64,000 nucleotides of DNA from the NCBI GenBank assembly GCA_948099385.1, contig CANUEZ040000199.1, forward strand, positions 2,800,001 through 2,864,000, written 5' to 3'. The notes beneath the pieces are model-generated. The model did no database searches, was not told the DNA's origin, and saw only the letters and a program-made list of their open reading frames with translations. The DNA is from Fasciola hepatica. Taxonomy: Eukaryota > Platyhelminthes > Trematoda > Plagiorchiida > Fasciolidae. Position 1 is the first letter of the stretch, and every line of letters starts with the position of its first letter. This document shows, one piece after another, positions 33,015 through 45,328 of the stretch. Made by a program: the position numbers and the translations under genes.

Positions 33015-35769
33015 CACGACTGAGGTCAGTGCTTCAGAAGTCGTATTTGATTATGTGAAATACCACTGGAAGCATGAAAGATAGTCTTTGAACATTTCCT
33101 GTGCTGATTATTATTAGGTTTTTGCCTCTGTCTCTAACCCAAGACGCAGCACCTGTCACACTCCTCAACCCCCATCCAGTAGTCACCATAAGACATTCAC
33201 AGCTCAAATTCTGTCCCTATCACAGAACTCTAGCATCCTCCACGATAGGCCTATACAACACTTGATACTTAGCCAGCAAAACTACAAACCATCTGTGGAT
33301 CTTACCGACGAATCACGTTGTTAGTGCTGCAAGTTGTACCCCATCTTTGTGCAGACTGGCGTTTTGTTGAACATAAACCCCATTGAATAATCGCAGGCTG
33401 TGGTTGACCCTCCCTCCCCCTGCATTTTTTGTCCCATGTAAACGGCCTGGGTGTTCTGACTTCACGGATAAGGCGAGTGTTAGCGCGGCACTTCTGCAAA
33501 CATTTCTGGCCGTGATGGTCTCCCTGCACAGAGTTGATCACCAATAAGACATAAACACCAAAAATTAAGAGATTGGCACAAACAAGTGAGAAAAAAATAT
33601 ACCCCACTGTTTTGTCTTCCAGGCACACCAGCCTTGTCACACGTGACTCATGTCTCTGGGTTGTAGTGTCGCTACGGATTGACTGGTGTGGTTGACCTAT
33701 TCCCAACGCGGCTTGTTACATGCGGTCCATGTTTCGGCCGGGGCGTGGGAGCTGTGGTCGCCCACCAAAAGCAGCTCCGCCTTCTCTGACAGCCAGATAC
33801 CTGACTGTGATAAAACCATTAAAAAAAGAATAATAAGAACGTCTAAAAAGTGTGGATCATTTTTGGAGAGCCACGTGCTGGATGCCAGTAGTTGTGTATC
33901 GTGCTACCTCCCTACTTGAAGCAGGCCCTTGTGCCGCCTATCATGAGCACCAAATGTAGACCGTTAGAGTTTGCTTCCCTGACGAAAATTCGGACCCACC
34001 TCTCACGGTTCCCCAAACCAGTCCTCACATCGGTGTAGTCCTGCTTTGCAGCACGATAACAGCGAAAAAGATGCCACGGTAACCATGCAATCATATCCGC
34101 ATCAGATTTCATTGCTCACATTGGAGCTTATTCTCAGTACGATTGCACTATCGAGGAAGAGCATAGATGAACTCGCGTCAATGTTCCAAGACAAGTGACC
34201 AATTACCTCTAATGTGTCACTACTGTCACCCCAATATTTCCTTCTACTTTGACTCCTCAGAAACTACTCAGTATAGAATAACCACTATACAGAAAGAGAG
34301 AGTAACAGCGTAGTGCCACGCAAACAGTATGTTAGTCCTACTCGCGCAGTCTGTCACTTCAAACCTATCCTATCGCCTCGTTGCCCAACCACGTTCTGCG
34401 TAAGCAAACGGTATCGAGGGTTATCATTACTAACCACTCTCAACCGTGAAGCCCCAGGTATTTTATTAGTATCCCAGCGATGCCATGCTAACGGGCAAAT
34501 CACAAATCCTTTTAAACGCATACAAAGTTACCAAGCCGGTGTACGCAACTTCGTCGGCCTGCAGCAGTATAGCTCAAATCCACTGCGAGTCTATTTTACC
34601 CATGCCCCGCTCGCATAGACCTAACCAATCCATTGTTTATTATCTTCATATATTATCATAACCCACAGCTGGAACCACGTCCAGACTGAAATCTCCCTTT
34701 ATTTCGGGTTCGTTGTCTCTCACCATCTCAGTCGCCAAATTGGCTAACCAAGGATGCCGCTTTGACTCGCACGGATAGAGACTCAGGTGGAACCTACCAT
34801 AGCAACTGAGACTGAAATCAAACCACAAAACAGGAGACACCCCTAATTGCTTATCAGATCGTTCAGCATTTTCTGACGCAACGAACACGAATTCCAGTTC
34901 ACGCGCATGCCGATAATATACAGCCACACTCGGCTGATCGACCGACACATACTGTGCCCTGCCAGACGAAACTTACGCTTTCAAAGCCGTAAATTGCCAG
35001 AAATAACGCTAAATACATTGAAGGCAAATGCATCAACACATACATATATTTGTCAGTGAAAAAGCATAATAACGCTGAAGTCCATGCGGAGATTTCCCCA
35101 CTTTATTATCCGTTACCACAGGTTATCCTTCCTCCGAACCGTAGCCGGCTGGAAATTGACTCTCCACTTCTCGAGAACCTTCCAGTTGCGCCTTCTTATT
35201 TCTGAATAGTACATGTTACTGGCCTTGAATCTAAACTTACTTTTTTATGGACTGCTGTTTCTCCCACATCCACCAGTTCACTTTCACGAAATTGGCCTCA
35301 TGTCCCCTTGATTCAAAGCTCATTCCGTTTCTCAAACTCCGGTAAATCCGTCATTCAGGGTCTGCATTGTCTTCATGGAACGCTATCCTCTTCGCATGCG
35401 TCGATTTTCCCCCCTCTTCTTCTTGTTAAAAATTTACTCCATCTGCAGAACCTTAGTTGGCCTCCGGTTTCCTTGGCTTGCATCATTCTTGTTCATAATG
35501 CATCCTTAGCACTGCGTTCTTGATTTCTTCGACATCTCCACCGCGCACCACTGCCTAGCCCGGATTCGAAACTGGTTCAAAACTGCCGCGCAAACCATTA
35601 TCAGAATGATCCATTCAAACTGTTGCTGTCTATGTTTTTCCATCTCTGATACTCTCGACTTTCATACTTAGAATTTTGTGAATATTTCACCTTTTTGAGT
35701 AACATGTTACACCACGATCATGCGTTAGCGCGTGCCTCTCGACCATGGCCGAGAAATATACCAATATTA
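33015..35769 (+). mobile_element. CR1-G, 5'-truncated 3' UTR insertion in CR1-C
   Basis: About 2.75 kb without reverse transcriptase codons. The right half (34660-35769) matches the 3' UTR of CR1-B, including CAGCTGGAACCACGTCC. It ends with GAGTAAC, the hairpin at 35737-35754 (TCTCG paired with CGAGA around CCATGG) and AATATACCA plus ATT units. The left half (33015-34300) has no match that I can see and might include other material. The flanking 98-bp duplication defines both borders. Confidence 0.75.
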
Positions 35770-35867
35770 TTATGTATAAGTGTCAGGTTCCCGCAGGACC
35801 GTTTAAAACTAATGATCAGTTCATCCCCAACAGTCCGGAGGTAAGGAGCTTGGGATTACAATATTCT
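35770..35867 (+). repeat. 98-bp target-site duplication of CR1-G, right copy
   Basis: Partner of 32917-33014. The exact left edge is ambiguous by a few bases because the CR1-G tail also ends in TTAT. Confidence 0.85.
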
Positions 35868-36497
35868 TGTACATTTAATTTCTCCGAACATTCGGCCGTG
35901 CAGGTTGCTAAAGCTAGATGGCTAATTGGTCTGATTAATAGAACCTTCGGTCTTCCAGAGAGCAAGCTAAGCATTTTTAAAACTCATGTCAGACCACTTC
36001 TGGAATATTGCACTGTCGTCTTTTCTAACATGCGGCAGATTGACAGATTTGCATTTGAGAATGTATAAGGTAGATTTACCAAACAACTACTAGGATATTC
36101 CTCGCCTTTAAATTATATGGAAAGGGGCGAAATATTGCACCTAGAGCCCTTATGGCTGCGCCGTCTACGAATGAACCTGTCTTTCTTTTGCAGTATTGTA
36201 AAACGTGCATCTTGCAGTTCAGCCCCCCAGGTCAAAACTCCCTCCAACTATTCTTTACGACATAGGGACTCTATGGTCTTCATTCCAGTATCCAGGACCG
36301 CGACGCGGTCAAACTTCTTTATTGTTAAATATTCTTCCCTCTGGAGCAAACTCCCACCTCAACTTAGGTCAATGTCTTCGGCCTCTTTATTATTCAAAAA
36401 AGAAATGAATAAACATCTCACTGTCCAAAAACTCGTCCAAATGCATGATCCCTACATGTCTATTACCGGAGCCTACGAACTGGGCCTGGGATACTAA
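35868..36497 (+). pseudogene. CR1-C ORF2, C-terminal part
   Basis: Continues the ORF2 frame after the right duplication: FNFSEHSAVQVAKARWLIGL, RPLLEYCTVVFSNMRQIDRF, then a TAA at 36066 where CR1-E has CAA, LEPLWLRRLRMNLSFF, SRTATRSNFFIVKYS and the conserved end AYELGLGY. This thumb and C-terminal region has no assigned enzymatic role. The conserved last residues in all copies suggest that it matters for the protein. Confidence 0.85.
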
Positions 36498-38666
36498 CCA
36501 AAAGCTTAACAACTTTGTTCAGTAGACAGTTATTACCGACGGGTGGTAAGGAGCATTCTGTATTATAGTTAGCAAATAAAAGCAGTCTAGCCTATACTCC
36601 TTGACCATCAACAACATACTCCACGTGTTTGTTTAGCCACTTCCTATTTTCAACGCTTCTGACCACGACCCCCTACTGGCCACCGTTACTCCGGTGATTC
36701 TTTTTTCGTGCTGTCAGATTTTACCATAGTCGGTTAGGTCATTTTTTATCAGCTGCCACCAGGTATAAGAGCATTTATTATGCTAGAAAATACATAGCAG
36801 CATATATAATATTGTCCTCAAGGTACCAGTCTCATCCACGCTTCAACTATTTACTCATTGGGACCCTTTTTCAACACAAGATTCCAGGCCTCGTTCTGAT
36901 GAACGAACCGCCAAAATCGATGTGGTCTTTCATGAACCATTCGTCGAACTACACATAAGTATTTGCCCCCAGTGTCGCCTATTCTCGCTTCCTTGCTTTT
37001 TTGGTAATTCTCAATAAGCTTCACGATAATTAGTCGCTAGTACCGGTCTTCTCCGCTTTCCGTATGTTGTTTAATCAAAAAAACAGACCTCAAAGTCAAG
37101 ACCACCCATTTCTGTTACTGGCACGATTTTGGTGTTCTTCCCTTCTCCCCTAACCCACAGCTGGTAGAATTGCCAGACTGCAGCCTTTTCCTTTTTGTTT
37201 TCAGAACCTGCACCCTAAGGACGATTGTCGCTTTCTCCATCCCAGGAATAACTTGGAACCTCTCTCGCTGGACAGAACAAACGAGATTTACGCACGACTC
37301 CATTTTCGCCCGTCTCACGATCGCTTTCCCCAAGATTCCCGCCATCGGACTTCTTGAACCTGGACTACTCGATCTCACTGCATTCATACAACTCATTTTA
37401 ATCCCATATGTCATTATGCCCGTTCCGTGTTAGAACCCGCTAATACTGTTAAACACTGGCACCTTTATTGTCACTGTTCATTGCTTCATCGGTCACCAAA
37501 AAACAAAACGTCCGGCGCTGACATATCTTTCAGTAGTCCTCCAGTGGGCAGCAAAGCAATTGGTAACTACCTGCACTCTTCATCGGTCCATCCGATCGCA
37601 TCCGCAATGCTGTTGCATCGAGTGTTCGGGCTCTGCAGATCACTGCGTTCCCTCCACGACTGAACGTCTTCGATACACTTCCCATGCTGCATCGCCGCTC
37701 CGTTGCCATCATTTGTTACACCTGTCAAACTGGTCATTAGAAATGTGACAATCACCGTCTACTTACTATAACATCACTGTTATCGACACCTTTGATCTTC
37801 CAGATGTTGCATTCGTGTTATATTACCGAAACTGACCCCGTATGCAGCCTCTAAATCACACCACTATCTGCACCGGCTGATACATTTTATTTCTATATTC
37901 GTTGATACCCCGTCGCTTTCCGCGATATACCTGGGCAGTCTTATTGATCTGTCATTTTTGCATGGTACATACCACACAGCGTCCATCTATTGACGTACAC
38001 TTATCTGTGGATTACTTTACCTTTCCTCTCGCAGAACTGAACACCTGTATAATGGATGTAACCACACGGCCAATATTGACTAGTCTTTTACTTCCGCTTT
38101 GACATTTCATACCAACCCTACATAAAGTTAACAACTTGCCGCACGCTCACCTGATTTACTCCGGCCGTTCCCTGCCACCATCACTCTGGTAGTATCCCTC
38201 CCAAGAAATACGCAATTGTTTGTAACATATATGATTCCTCCAGTATACAGCCACCACTTTATATACTACCATCTTTGCAGACTGGAATATTTCCATGTTA
38301 ATACTTCTTGACATACCTGTCGTAAAGTGAACAATTCACTGAACGCTTCGACGAGATTTCTATCCATATGCCTCTCATATTCTGTAGCGCACCAAAAACA
38401 TGTCCTTTGAATATGTTCGAATTTCCACAAGTGGTAATTATTTCGTATACCACTTATGCATTTACTCGAGACCTTCAACCGTCATCACTCGACCCTGACC
38501 TTCAAATTTGCCGGGCATTACTGCAGTTTAAGTTTACTGTAACACTCTCTTTGATACTCTGCATGCACGTGTTGTACCCTTTTGTGAATTGTCATTCCAG
38601 CATCACTATAATCATCTGATCATGCATTCTAGCATGCTTCGGGCGCATCCGAAATATACAACTATT
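36498..38666 (+). other. CR1-C 3' UTR with terminal hairpin
   Basis: 2.17 kb, matched closely by 62702-64000 and, from about 37530, by 2250-3400. It ends GATCATGCATTCTAGCATGC, then the TTCGG/CCGAA hairpin (38638-38653) and a short ATT tail. On the opposite strand a 62-codon open stretch (37567-37755) is kept in all three copies. Confidence 0.85.
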
Positions 38667-38739
38667 ATTATAGTCCTGCCAGTGCTAGCTTATGCATTAC
38701 TAAGGGTAATATGGATTGCAAGAATGTTGCTCTATTTTA

Positions 38740-39830
38740 TTTGAGGATACTAGACCTAGAACAGCAACTGTTATTGTCTAAGCAACAGGCCCGGGAAGCA
38801 GGAGAGAAGAGTGAGCGGAACGGAAGTGAGGACGAGGCCAACGACTAAAACCTATCCCACAGATCAGAGTCAGCGAAAATAAGAAACCCCGCACCGGGTG
38901 TCACGCACAGAGAATCACAAACGGCAATTGATCTGACAAGAGTAGCACTGCCGGTTTTTGACGGACGATCTGAACGCTGCTGCAATTTTGTCGAAAATAA
39001 GATAGTTGACCCTGGATTAGGGCTTCTCCATTCGACCCATTACAGATGAGGCCATGAAAGAGAAGCTATTGATGGGTGCACCATGCTTGACCCGGAACAG
39101 GGCTGTTCACGGGCAAGGAAGATTTTGAGTGACCTGTTCGGACAGCCATTCAAGGTAGCCTGTAATCCAATAGAGGGCGTGTTGGTGGAAGCCAAAATAA
39201 CCAAGGGCAACATCGATACAATGGCCAACCTAGTGATCAAAATGCAGATCTGTTCAATAGCCCTCGGCCGTTCAGGTTACAGGGCTGACCTCGATGTAAT
39301 GCACGCCCTGGGGTGTGTAGTCCGTCACCTCTCTACCGAACTGCCGGGTCGGTGGGCAGAAAGGGCAGAACGTAAAAGCCGGAGACGCTGTGAAGCCAAC
39401 TACGAGGATTTGACCGAATACTTGGACAGACAAATCAAGATAGCCGACAGTAGATTTGGTCCACTCATCTGAGACAGTAACCGAGTAAACAAATCTAGTA
39501 ATAGCCAGGCTCATACCACTGCTCGGTAACAGCTGAAATACCAGGCTTGGACCAATGCACAAGCCACCTCAGGCGAGGCTACATAGCAACCAAGTTGCAG
39601 GTCCTGTGATGTTAGCCATGGGCTACTAGGATGCCCGAAGTTCGTCAAAGCCAGAAAAGACGAACGATGGAGAACGGCGAGGATGACAGGAGCGCGCTTT
39701 ATATGTCTCAACACCAAGCACCGGGCTGCAGCTTGTTGAACAAGGACCAGGTGTGGTCACGAGGGTTTTGCGGACAGACGCCATCGATTGTTACACCAAG
39801 CGAGAGAAACTATACCCCAGGCGAGCACAA
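38740..39830 (+). pseudogene. gag: BEL-1 gag
   Basis: After an acidic/basic N-terminal stretch (about 38755-38845, LDLEQQLLLSKQQ) the BEL Gag signature appears: LTRVALPVFDGRSE, then CSRARKILSDLFGQPFKVA, then a long helical segment ending at a stop near 39470. This is the pattern of the DUF1759-type capsid region. A worn Cys/His-rich part (39600-39830) leads to the protease. Stops and frameshifts occur near 38850, 39048 and 39470. Not functional. Confidence 0.75.
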
Positions 39831-40390
39831 AGCCCAGTGTGATTTGTTCATCATCACAGTCTACCAGTAAACCAGTACGTTTATGGGTAGGTTCCGTGGG
39901 AGTGGTGGCCTCAACTGGGGTGGTCCAGGCGTCGGCTTTCGTCGACAGTGGATCTGACACCACCCTAGTGAAAGAGCGGTTCGACGACAAACACCGGCTT
40001 GCTAAAAGTACGACGTCATTAGCAGTGAGCACGTTGAGTGGAACACAAGTAATGGCTACCGGCCGGTTGAGGTTGCAACTCATCTTAGAAACTAACGAGC
40101 AAATCAAACCAATGGAAGCATTCACATTAGCTGATCTCCCCATGCAAGCACCAAGGTCGGTGAACGCAATCTTGACTAGGTGGCCTCACCTGCAGGACGT
40201 AACCTTTGTAGACTGGGAAGACGACGAAGTGGATCTCATAGGCTGTGACGTGCCAGGGGCACATTGGGTAATTGACTGGGCATCGGGAAACCGCCAGGCA
40301 CTTTACGCCGTACGCACAATACTAGGATGGATAACATGGTCCAGTAGGGGGACGTGGCTCCGTAACTTGCATTTCAGTCGAAACGGATAG
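39831..40390 (+). pseudogene. BEL-1 aspartic protease (peptidase A17 type)
   Basis: An open stretch reads ASAFVDSGSDTTLV, which is the catalytic DSG loop, then MATGRLRLQL, VNAILTRWPHL, DLIGCDVPGAHWVID and AVRTILGWITW. The DLIG plus xxTxLGW pattern is typical of the BEL/Pao protease between Gag and reverse transcriptase. The frame ends at 40388, where a shift leads into the reverse transcriptase region (SKEYHFQQLYEKE). Confidence 0.85.
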
Positions 40391-42100
40391 CAAAGAGTAT
40401 CATTTCCAGCAGTTGTATGAAAAGGAGCCTCACGACATCGGAGACGAAGGTCTATCGTTGTCTCAAGAGGATCATTTCGCTTTACCAACGGTGCAGAAAA
40501 GCACTAGAGGTCTTAAAAACAGTTCAAGGCTCCCCTCCAATGGCACACATCTGCTGACCCGTGGACTGGTAACAGAAACTATGTTCTCCAGCGACTACTA
40601 CGACAGAAGGAACGCGTCGTTCGAGATCAGGATCCGTGGGAACGATATGCTGAACTATTGATGCGAGACGAAGCTCTTGCTTACGTTGAATAGGTGCCTG
40701 CCAACACCGGCGGCCGAAAGGGTACCTGGTGTCTAACTCGCCACCCGGTTTTCAACCCCAAGAAACCCAAAAATCTGCGGGCGACTTTCGACTGTGCAGC
40801 CAAGTTCCAGAGCAAGCCGATAAACGATCGCCTACTGAGAGGGCCTGACCGGACCACGCCATTAATCGAAGTTTTGTGCCGTTTCAGAGTGGGTAGAGTG
40901 GCCTTGTCCGCCGACATCAGCGAAATGTTTTACCAGGTGAAAGTACCGGTATAAGAAAGAGATGCGTTGCATTTCCTGTGGTGGGAAGAGAACGACCGGG
41001 ACAACGTAGTGATAAATAGTGGGATGACCGTCCACCTCTCCGGGGCCATATCATCACCGTTTTGTGCAAACTACGCCCTTCAGAAATCAGTGAACAAACA
41101 CGGAGATTTGGCCCATCGGTCGGTGGTAGAGAGCGTCGGCAGAAACTTATACGTCGACGACTATCTTGGGTCATTCGATGATGTAGACTCGGCCCTAGCG
41201 CAGTTCAGGGACCGGACAAGATCGCTAGAAGAGGGTGGCTTCCATCCAAAGAAATGGATTTCGAAAGCTCTGGAAGTTCTGGAGGTCATTCCGTGCCATG
41301 AGGGGACCGAAAGTGTCAAATATCTGGATGGTTTTCCACTCCCTACCGAAAGTGCTTTAGGAATACAATGGAACGCGGAAACGGACGACCCTGTTTCCGA
41401 GCTAAATATTCCCGGGCTGCCAGTAACCCGTCTCGGCATGCTATTTGCCGTCTCTAGTTTGTTCGGTCCGCTCGGCTTCGCTTCTCCCTGGCCGTCACTC
41501 GGAAAGATCCTGCTGCAACTACTCTGCCGTAAGAAAGTCGATTTACACTAGCCACTCGACCGAGAAGACCGGCTGGACTGGGAGGAATTTCTAAACAGCC
41601 TAAAGAAACTAGAGACAAATGGATTCCATGATGTTTTTCTTCTGGTCATGCGACACGGATTGGAGAACTACCTGTCTTTTCTGACTCATCGGAAGTGGGT
41701 TACGGGGCTGTGGTGCACGAATGATGGTGCACGGAGATGGACATTAAACTACGAGTGTCCTGTTTGCCAAAGTCCCCGTTGCCCCACTGGAGTGAGCTTC
41801 CACATCGCGCCTTGAACTCAGAGCAGCTGTGTTGGCAGTCGGGTCTGTACAAGCGGTGAAGAGATGTTTCGACTTTTACATTTGGTAGGCTAATTTTTGC
41901 ACGGGTTTGTCCATAGTACTGCACTACATTAACAACCCTAGGAGCCGGTTAAGTACTTCCATAGGTAGCCGACTCGCGACCATCCACGACGAATCGGACT
42001 TGAACCAGTGGAAGCATTTTAGGCCTGTCGATAATCAAGCCGATCTGTGCTCTTGGGGTGCGACCAACCTCAGGCAAATAGAAACGTGGACGTGAGGACC
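40391..42100 (+). pseudogene. pol: BEL-1 reverse transcriptase and RNase H
   Basis: LSLSQEDHFAL (40450) precedes the fingers (GTWCLTRHPVFNPKKP), LSADISEMFYQVKVPV (motif A), SGAISSPFCANYAL (motif B) and NLYVDDYLGSF (motif C, both Asp present), then FAVSSLFGPLGFASPW and a QLLCR block. Stops lie at 40952 and 41549, and frameshifts follow. RNase H is mostly eroded. Its end is visible at about 41905-42080: LHYINNPRSRLST, GSRLATIH, and QWKHFRPVDNQADLCSWG. Non-functional. Confidence 0.85.
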
Positions 42101-43160
42101 AAACTTCCTGCAAATGCCTAAACAGGACTAGCCTATGAAGGACTCAAAACCTCCCTTGGAATTGGAGCTGGAGATCAAAGGATTAGCGGTGACGGCCGCT
42201 GTTGTTGAAGCGACAGTCTTTATGCCACGATTGGTCGGGTTATCCTCCTGGACGAAGGCGATTCGTGCACCAGTTTGGTTGGCCAGGTCCAAAAGGCATT
42301 TGCCAGTCATGAGAGCGGGAGAAGCTGGACCAATCGACAAGGCAAAATCACCTCCGAGGGGCGACTGGAGGCATTTAAACCCTAAACTCGTTGATTGATT
42401 GCTATGGGTAGAGGGTAGGCCGAACAAATCCCACCTGAGCTGTGACACGAAACGCCCCATATTGCTGCCGGCTCGACAACCTGTGATAGAGCTAATGATC
42501 GAACACGTCCGAGCCGTGGATGGATATGGCGGGGAAAGTCACGTCACGAGCGTCATCCGAAAGTGCCTTCGGCTGCTGAGAGGAAGAGCGACTGTGAAAC
42601 GCGTGGTCCGACGTTCTTTACTTTGTGGGAGATTTAATGCCGCAGTGTGCAAACAACATATGTCCCCGCTACCAGCATGTCGAGTGACTCCGGGCTGGTT
42701 GTCATTCAGCGACACCGAGATGAACTATTTCGGGCTCTTGTGGATCAGGCGTGGAAGGAGGTTGGAAAAAAGATACTGATGCATCATGACGTGCATGAGG
42801 TCACGCGCGGTACACCTACAAATTGCACATTTGACAATAACCGACACTTTCCTACGGGCCTTGCAACGCCTTATCAACCGAAGAGGCCTACCGGCAAATA
42901 TATTTTGTGGCAATGATTCGAACTTTGTGGACGCTCACTGGGAACTGCGGCGCTGGCACAAAAACATGAACAGGGACGAACTGCAGAATCGAACCGTGGC
43001 CTATGGCATGCCATGGCACTTAAATCCCCCTCAGGTCAGTCATTGAAGTGGCGTATGCGAACGCCTGATCGGGTCCACCAGGCGAATATGGCTGTCAACC
43101 ATTGAGCAACAGCCGCCTGAAGACGAAACTTTGATCACCGTCATGACTGAGGTCGTGTAA
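42101..43160 (+). pseudogene. BEL-1 integrase
   Basis: The linker VGLSSWTKAIRAPVWLAR (42230) is typical of BEL Pol. The finger region follows (ATVKRVVRRSLLCGRF, then QHMSPLPACRV). The catalytic core begins near 42710 with a DYFG-like sequence (frame broken) and continues TCMRSRAVHLQIAHLTI, TDTFLRALQRLINRRGLPAN and ICG-type NDSNFVDAHWELR, where the usual SDNGTNF has been altered. HLNPPQVSH and CERLIGSTR (Glu block) follow. Several frameshifts. Non-functional. Confidence 0.8.
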
Positions 43161-43559
43161 AGTCCAGCCACCGGAACTTTCGAGAGACAGTTAGCCACCA
43201 ACTTCGAGGCAATTCAAAACAAAGTCGATTAAAATAGCTACGGCACTACATACAACAAATTAACTAATTTTACAATAATCAAACCTCAATAGTGTTCCTT
43301 CTGGGCTCTTACGCTCCAAATTGTACAACAAATCAACAAATGCGGCTCAATTACAGCAAGAGTGTAGATACAGAAGATGAGACCACCGAATATAGTCACC
43401 ACGAAGTTCAAGTTGAGCGGCTCACGCTCGAGGTAACTGTGGGAACACAGTTTGAGACAAAGATTTAGAGCGATAAAACAAACAATCGGAATTCCGGCAA
43501 AGATAGTTCATACGAGCTAAAAATGTCGTTTGTAGCATGGATGCTAATGTGTGGAACGG
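43161..43559. other. Unassigned sequence between the two BEL elements
   Basis: AT-rich with no coding pattern. It could hold the 3' end or LTR of BEL-1, but no matching copy exists in the window to prove it. Confidence 0.3.
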
Positions 43560-44905
43560 GGTATCCTGAACTACTTTACACCAGCCTCCGAATTGCGACC
43601 CGGGTTTTTCTTGCTCACCTCTGGGTGTGTTCGGCCTTGTTCGCCGGCTAGCCCTACGGTTTCCCGATACTTAACAATGATCACCGTCAATAGCAGCCTC
43701 CATTTGGACCAGTGGATCAACTGTCAGCGATCGCCCCGGTTCGGCAGATCCGAAGACTCGCCTCCCACTTGGGGACTGTTGGCTTTTAAACCTAAACCAC
43801 CAGTTTCAGGTTCACCCTCAATAAAGAAATCTTTCCAATGTCACGGGGCACTGATCCTTTATCAGTCCGCACTGTTGCCCTTCGCACCAAGCCGTCTTGG
43901 CCGCTGTTGCGATTGAAGAAGATATTCCCTGGTCCATCTCTTCGGAAGCACAGATGCTAGTTAGTTTGCCTGCCTACTCGCAACGAATTCGTCGGAATAT
44001 CTCGTGAGTTCGCTTTCAGGATAAGTAGGTCATTCGGCGTGTGTGCTGGCAGATCACGACAGCCCGAGGTCAAAGGCACTAACGATCGTCCGTTTAATAT
44101 CCGCTTACTTTCCGTAAGAATTGTCAACGATATTTCTTCAGACATTAGCTGTTCGTCACAAGTTGAAAGAAGTACTCTCCAAACCGAGCGCACTATGATC
44201 TCCCACATGCCATCATGGTGGCTAACATGAGGGGGATTGAAGTACCACTGCACGCTCCTTTGCAACAGTCTATCAACAATCTTATCATCAGAACAATTTC
44301 CCATTAGGATCTTCAATGCCCTTTGAGCCCCAACAAATTCTTTCCATTATCACTAAAAATCTCGGACGGTGCCCCTCTCCTCGACATGAAGCTCAGTGGT
44401 GTCATAATGAATGAATCCACTTCTAGAGAATAAGGAACTTCAATATACACCGCAAGCATCTGAAGGCAAGTGAAGATTTATCCATATGGCTTCTCTATGC
44501 TGCGACCATGTTTAACTGCAAGTGGGCCAAAATAATCTATTCCGAGGTACTTGAAGGGAAGCCAATTTTGTTGGACTCCAATGACTGGTAGAGGATACAT
44601 CGTCTGTTTGCCTACGACTGCCAAGTACTTCCGACACTTTCATCATCCTCCAAGTACACGCTTGACGGCAGCTCTCCCCCGTACAATCCGAAATATTTGC
44701 GAAGTTCTGAGAGTAACTGAGTTGGTCCTGCTTGTCCTTCCATTGCTTGACACCATCGGATTATCGAGTCTGTAATCGGGTGAGTCTTGGGAAATATAAC
44801 CGTATGTTTCACACCATGAAGCTGATTGGAGTAGTTCGCTCGTCCTCCAAAACAAATAATTCTACTTAATAAAATTGGATCGAGTTTTAGTAGAGTCCTT
44901 TTCAT
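43560..44905 (-). pseudogene. BEL-2 integrase
   Basis: Blocks in reading order: LLKLDPILLSRIICFGGRA and HTVIFPKTHPITDSIIRW (N-terminal domain), then the core LGIDYFGPLAVKHGRS (first Asp), FMSRRGAPSEIFSDNGKN (second Asp), YFNPPHVSHHDGMWEIIVRS (Glu) and SLVPLTSG. The C-terminal domain reads RWTREYLLQSQ near 43890. Stops and frameshifts interrupt it (for example near 44310 and 44450). All three catalytic acids can be seen. The last 300 bases (43560-43880) are low-quality Pol tail. Confidence 0.85.
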
Positions 44906-45328
44906 CGGAGACTTGTTAGCTCATACGTTATTACTTCTTGCATGTAGCCATTTTACCTCTTCACCACAGAACTTAGCTTTTACAATCAGAATAACACTTG
45001 CCTCCGCTTTAGCAACCTCTTGTAAATTCAAAGGCCCAGCTTTCAGTTCTAGGTCTGTGACACCATCTCTCATGACTGCAATGTATATTTCAGAACGGGT
45101 TAACCAAGCTACCGAATTCAGAGGGTGAATCCCACTGGAGTACCCAGCCAGAATTGCATCCTTTCATGTATCCTGTAAAACTGTGAGAACCGTATTTGAA
45201 GGATGTTTTGACTCCACGTCCGCTGATGCTGCAGCAACCGTAGGACTAGTCGGCAGTGATGTTTCATCTTTCATTGAGAAGTTTGGACCTTCGAACCAGC
45301 AGCTGATATCAATCGGTGATGTTGTGCT
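44906..45328 (-). pseudogene. BEL-2 linker between RNase H and integrase
   Basis: In the minus-strand frame this continues the Pol polyprotein with SVAWLTRSEIYIAVM and LNLQEVAKAEASVILI, which is like the helical linker of BEL Pol that precedes the integrase finger. One stop near 44925 and another near 45170 break it. Confidence 0.65.

Larger units (their letters stand above)
32088..38666 (+). mobile_element. CR1-C, 5'-truncated, split by CR1-G
   Basis: Begins inside the reverse transcriptase (CAGTACAGTTAAC at 32089), where similarity to CR1-E (61145) starts abruptly. It runs through the rest of ORF2 and a 2.17-kb 3' UTR to a hairpin (38638-38653) and a short ATT tail. It is nearly identical to CR1-E over the shared parts, so the two are young siblings. 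CR1-G interrupts it at 33015-35769. Confidence 0.9.
38667..43160 (+). mobile_element. BEL-1, BEL/Pao LTR retrotransposon (LTRs not found)
   Basis: Gag, A17-type protease, reverse transcriptase, RNase H and integrase lie in BEL/Pao order on the plus strand, in many broken frames. I could not find a direct repeat around it. CR1-C ends only about 75 bases upstream of the first recognisable Gag codons, so the left LTR may have been lost or displaced. The right end near 43160 is set by the last integrase-like sequence. Confidence 0.85.

Noticed and set aside
33302..33706. Minus-strand open frame of 134 codons as a host gene
   Set aside because: No domain, no support from a second copy, and it lies within the CR1-G insertion. 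A host origin cannot be shown.
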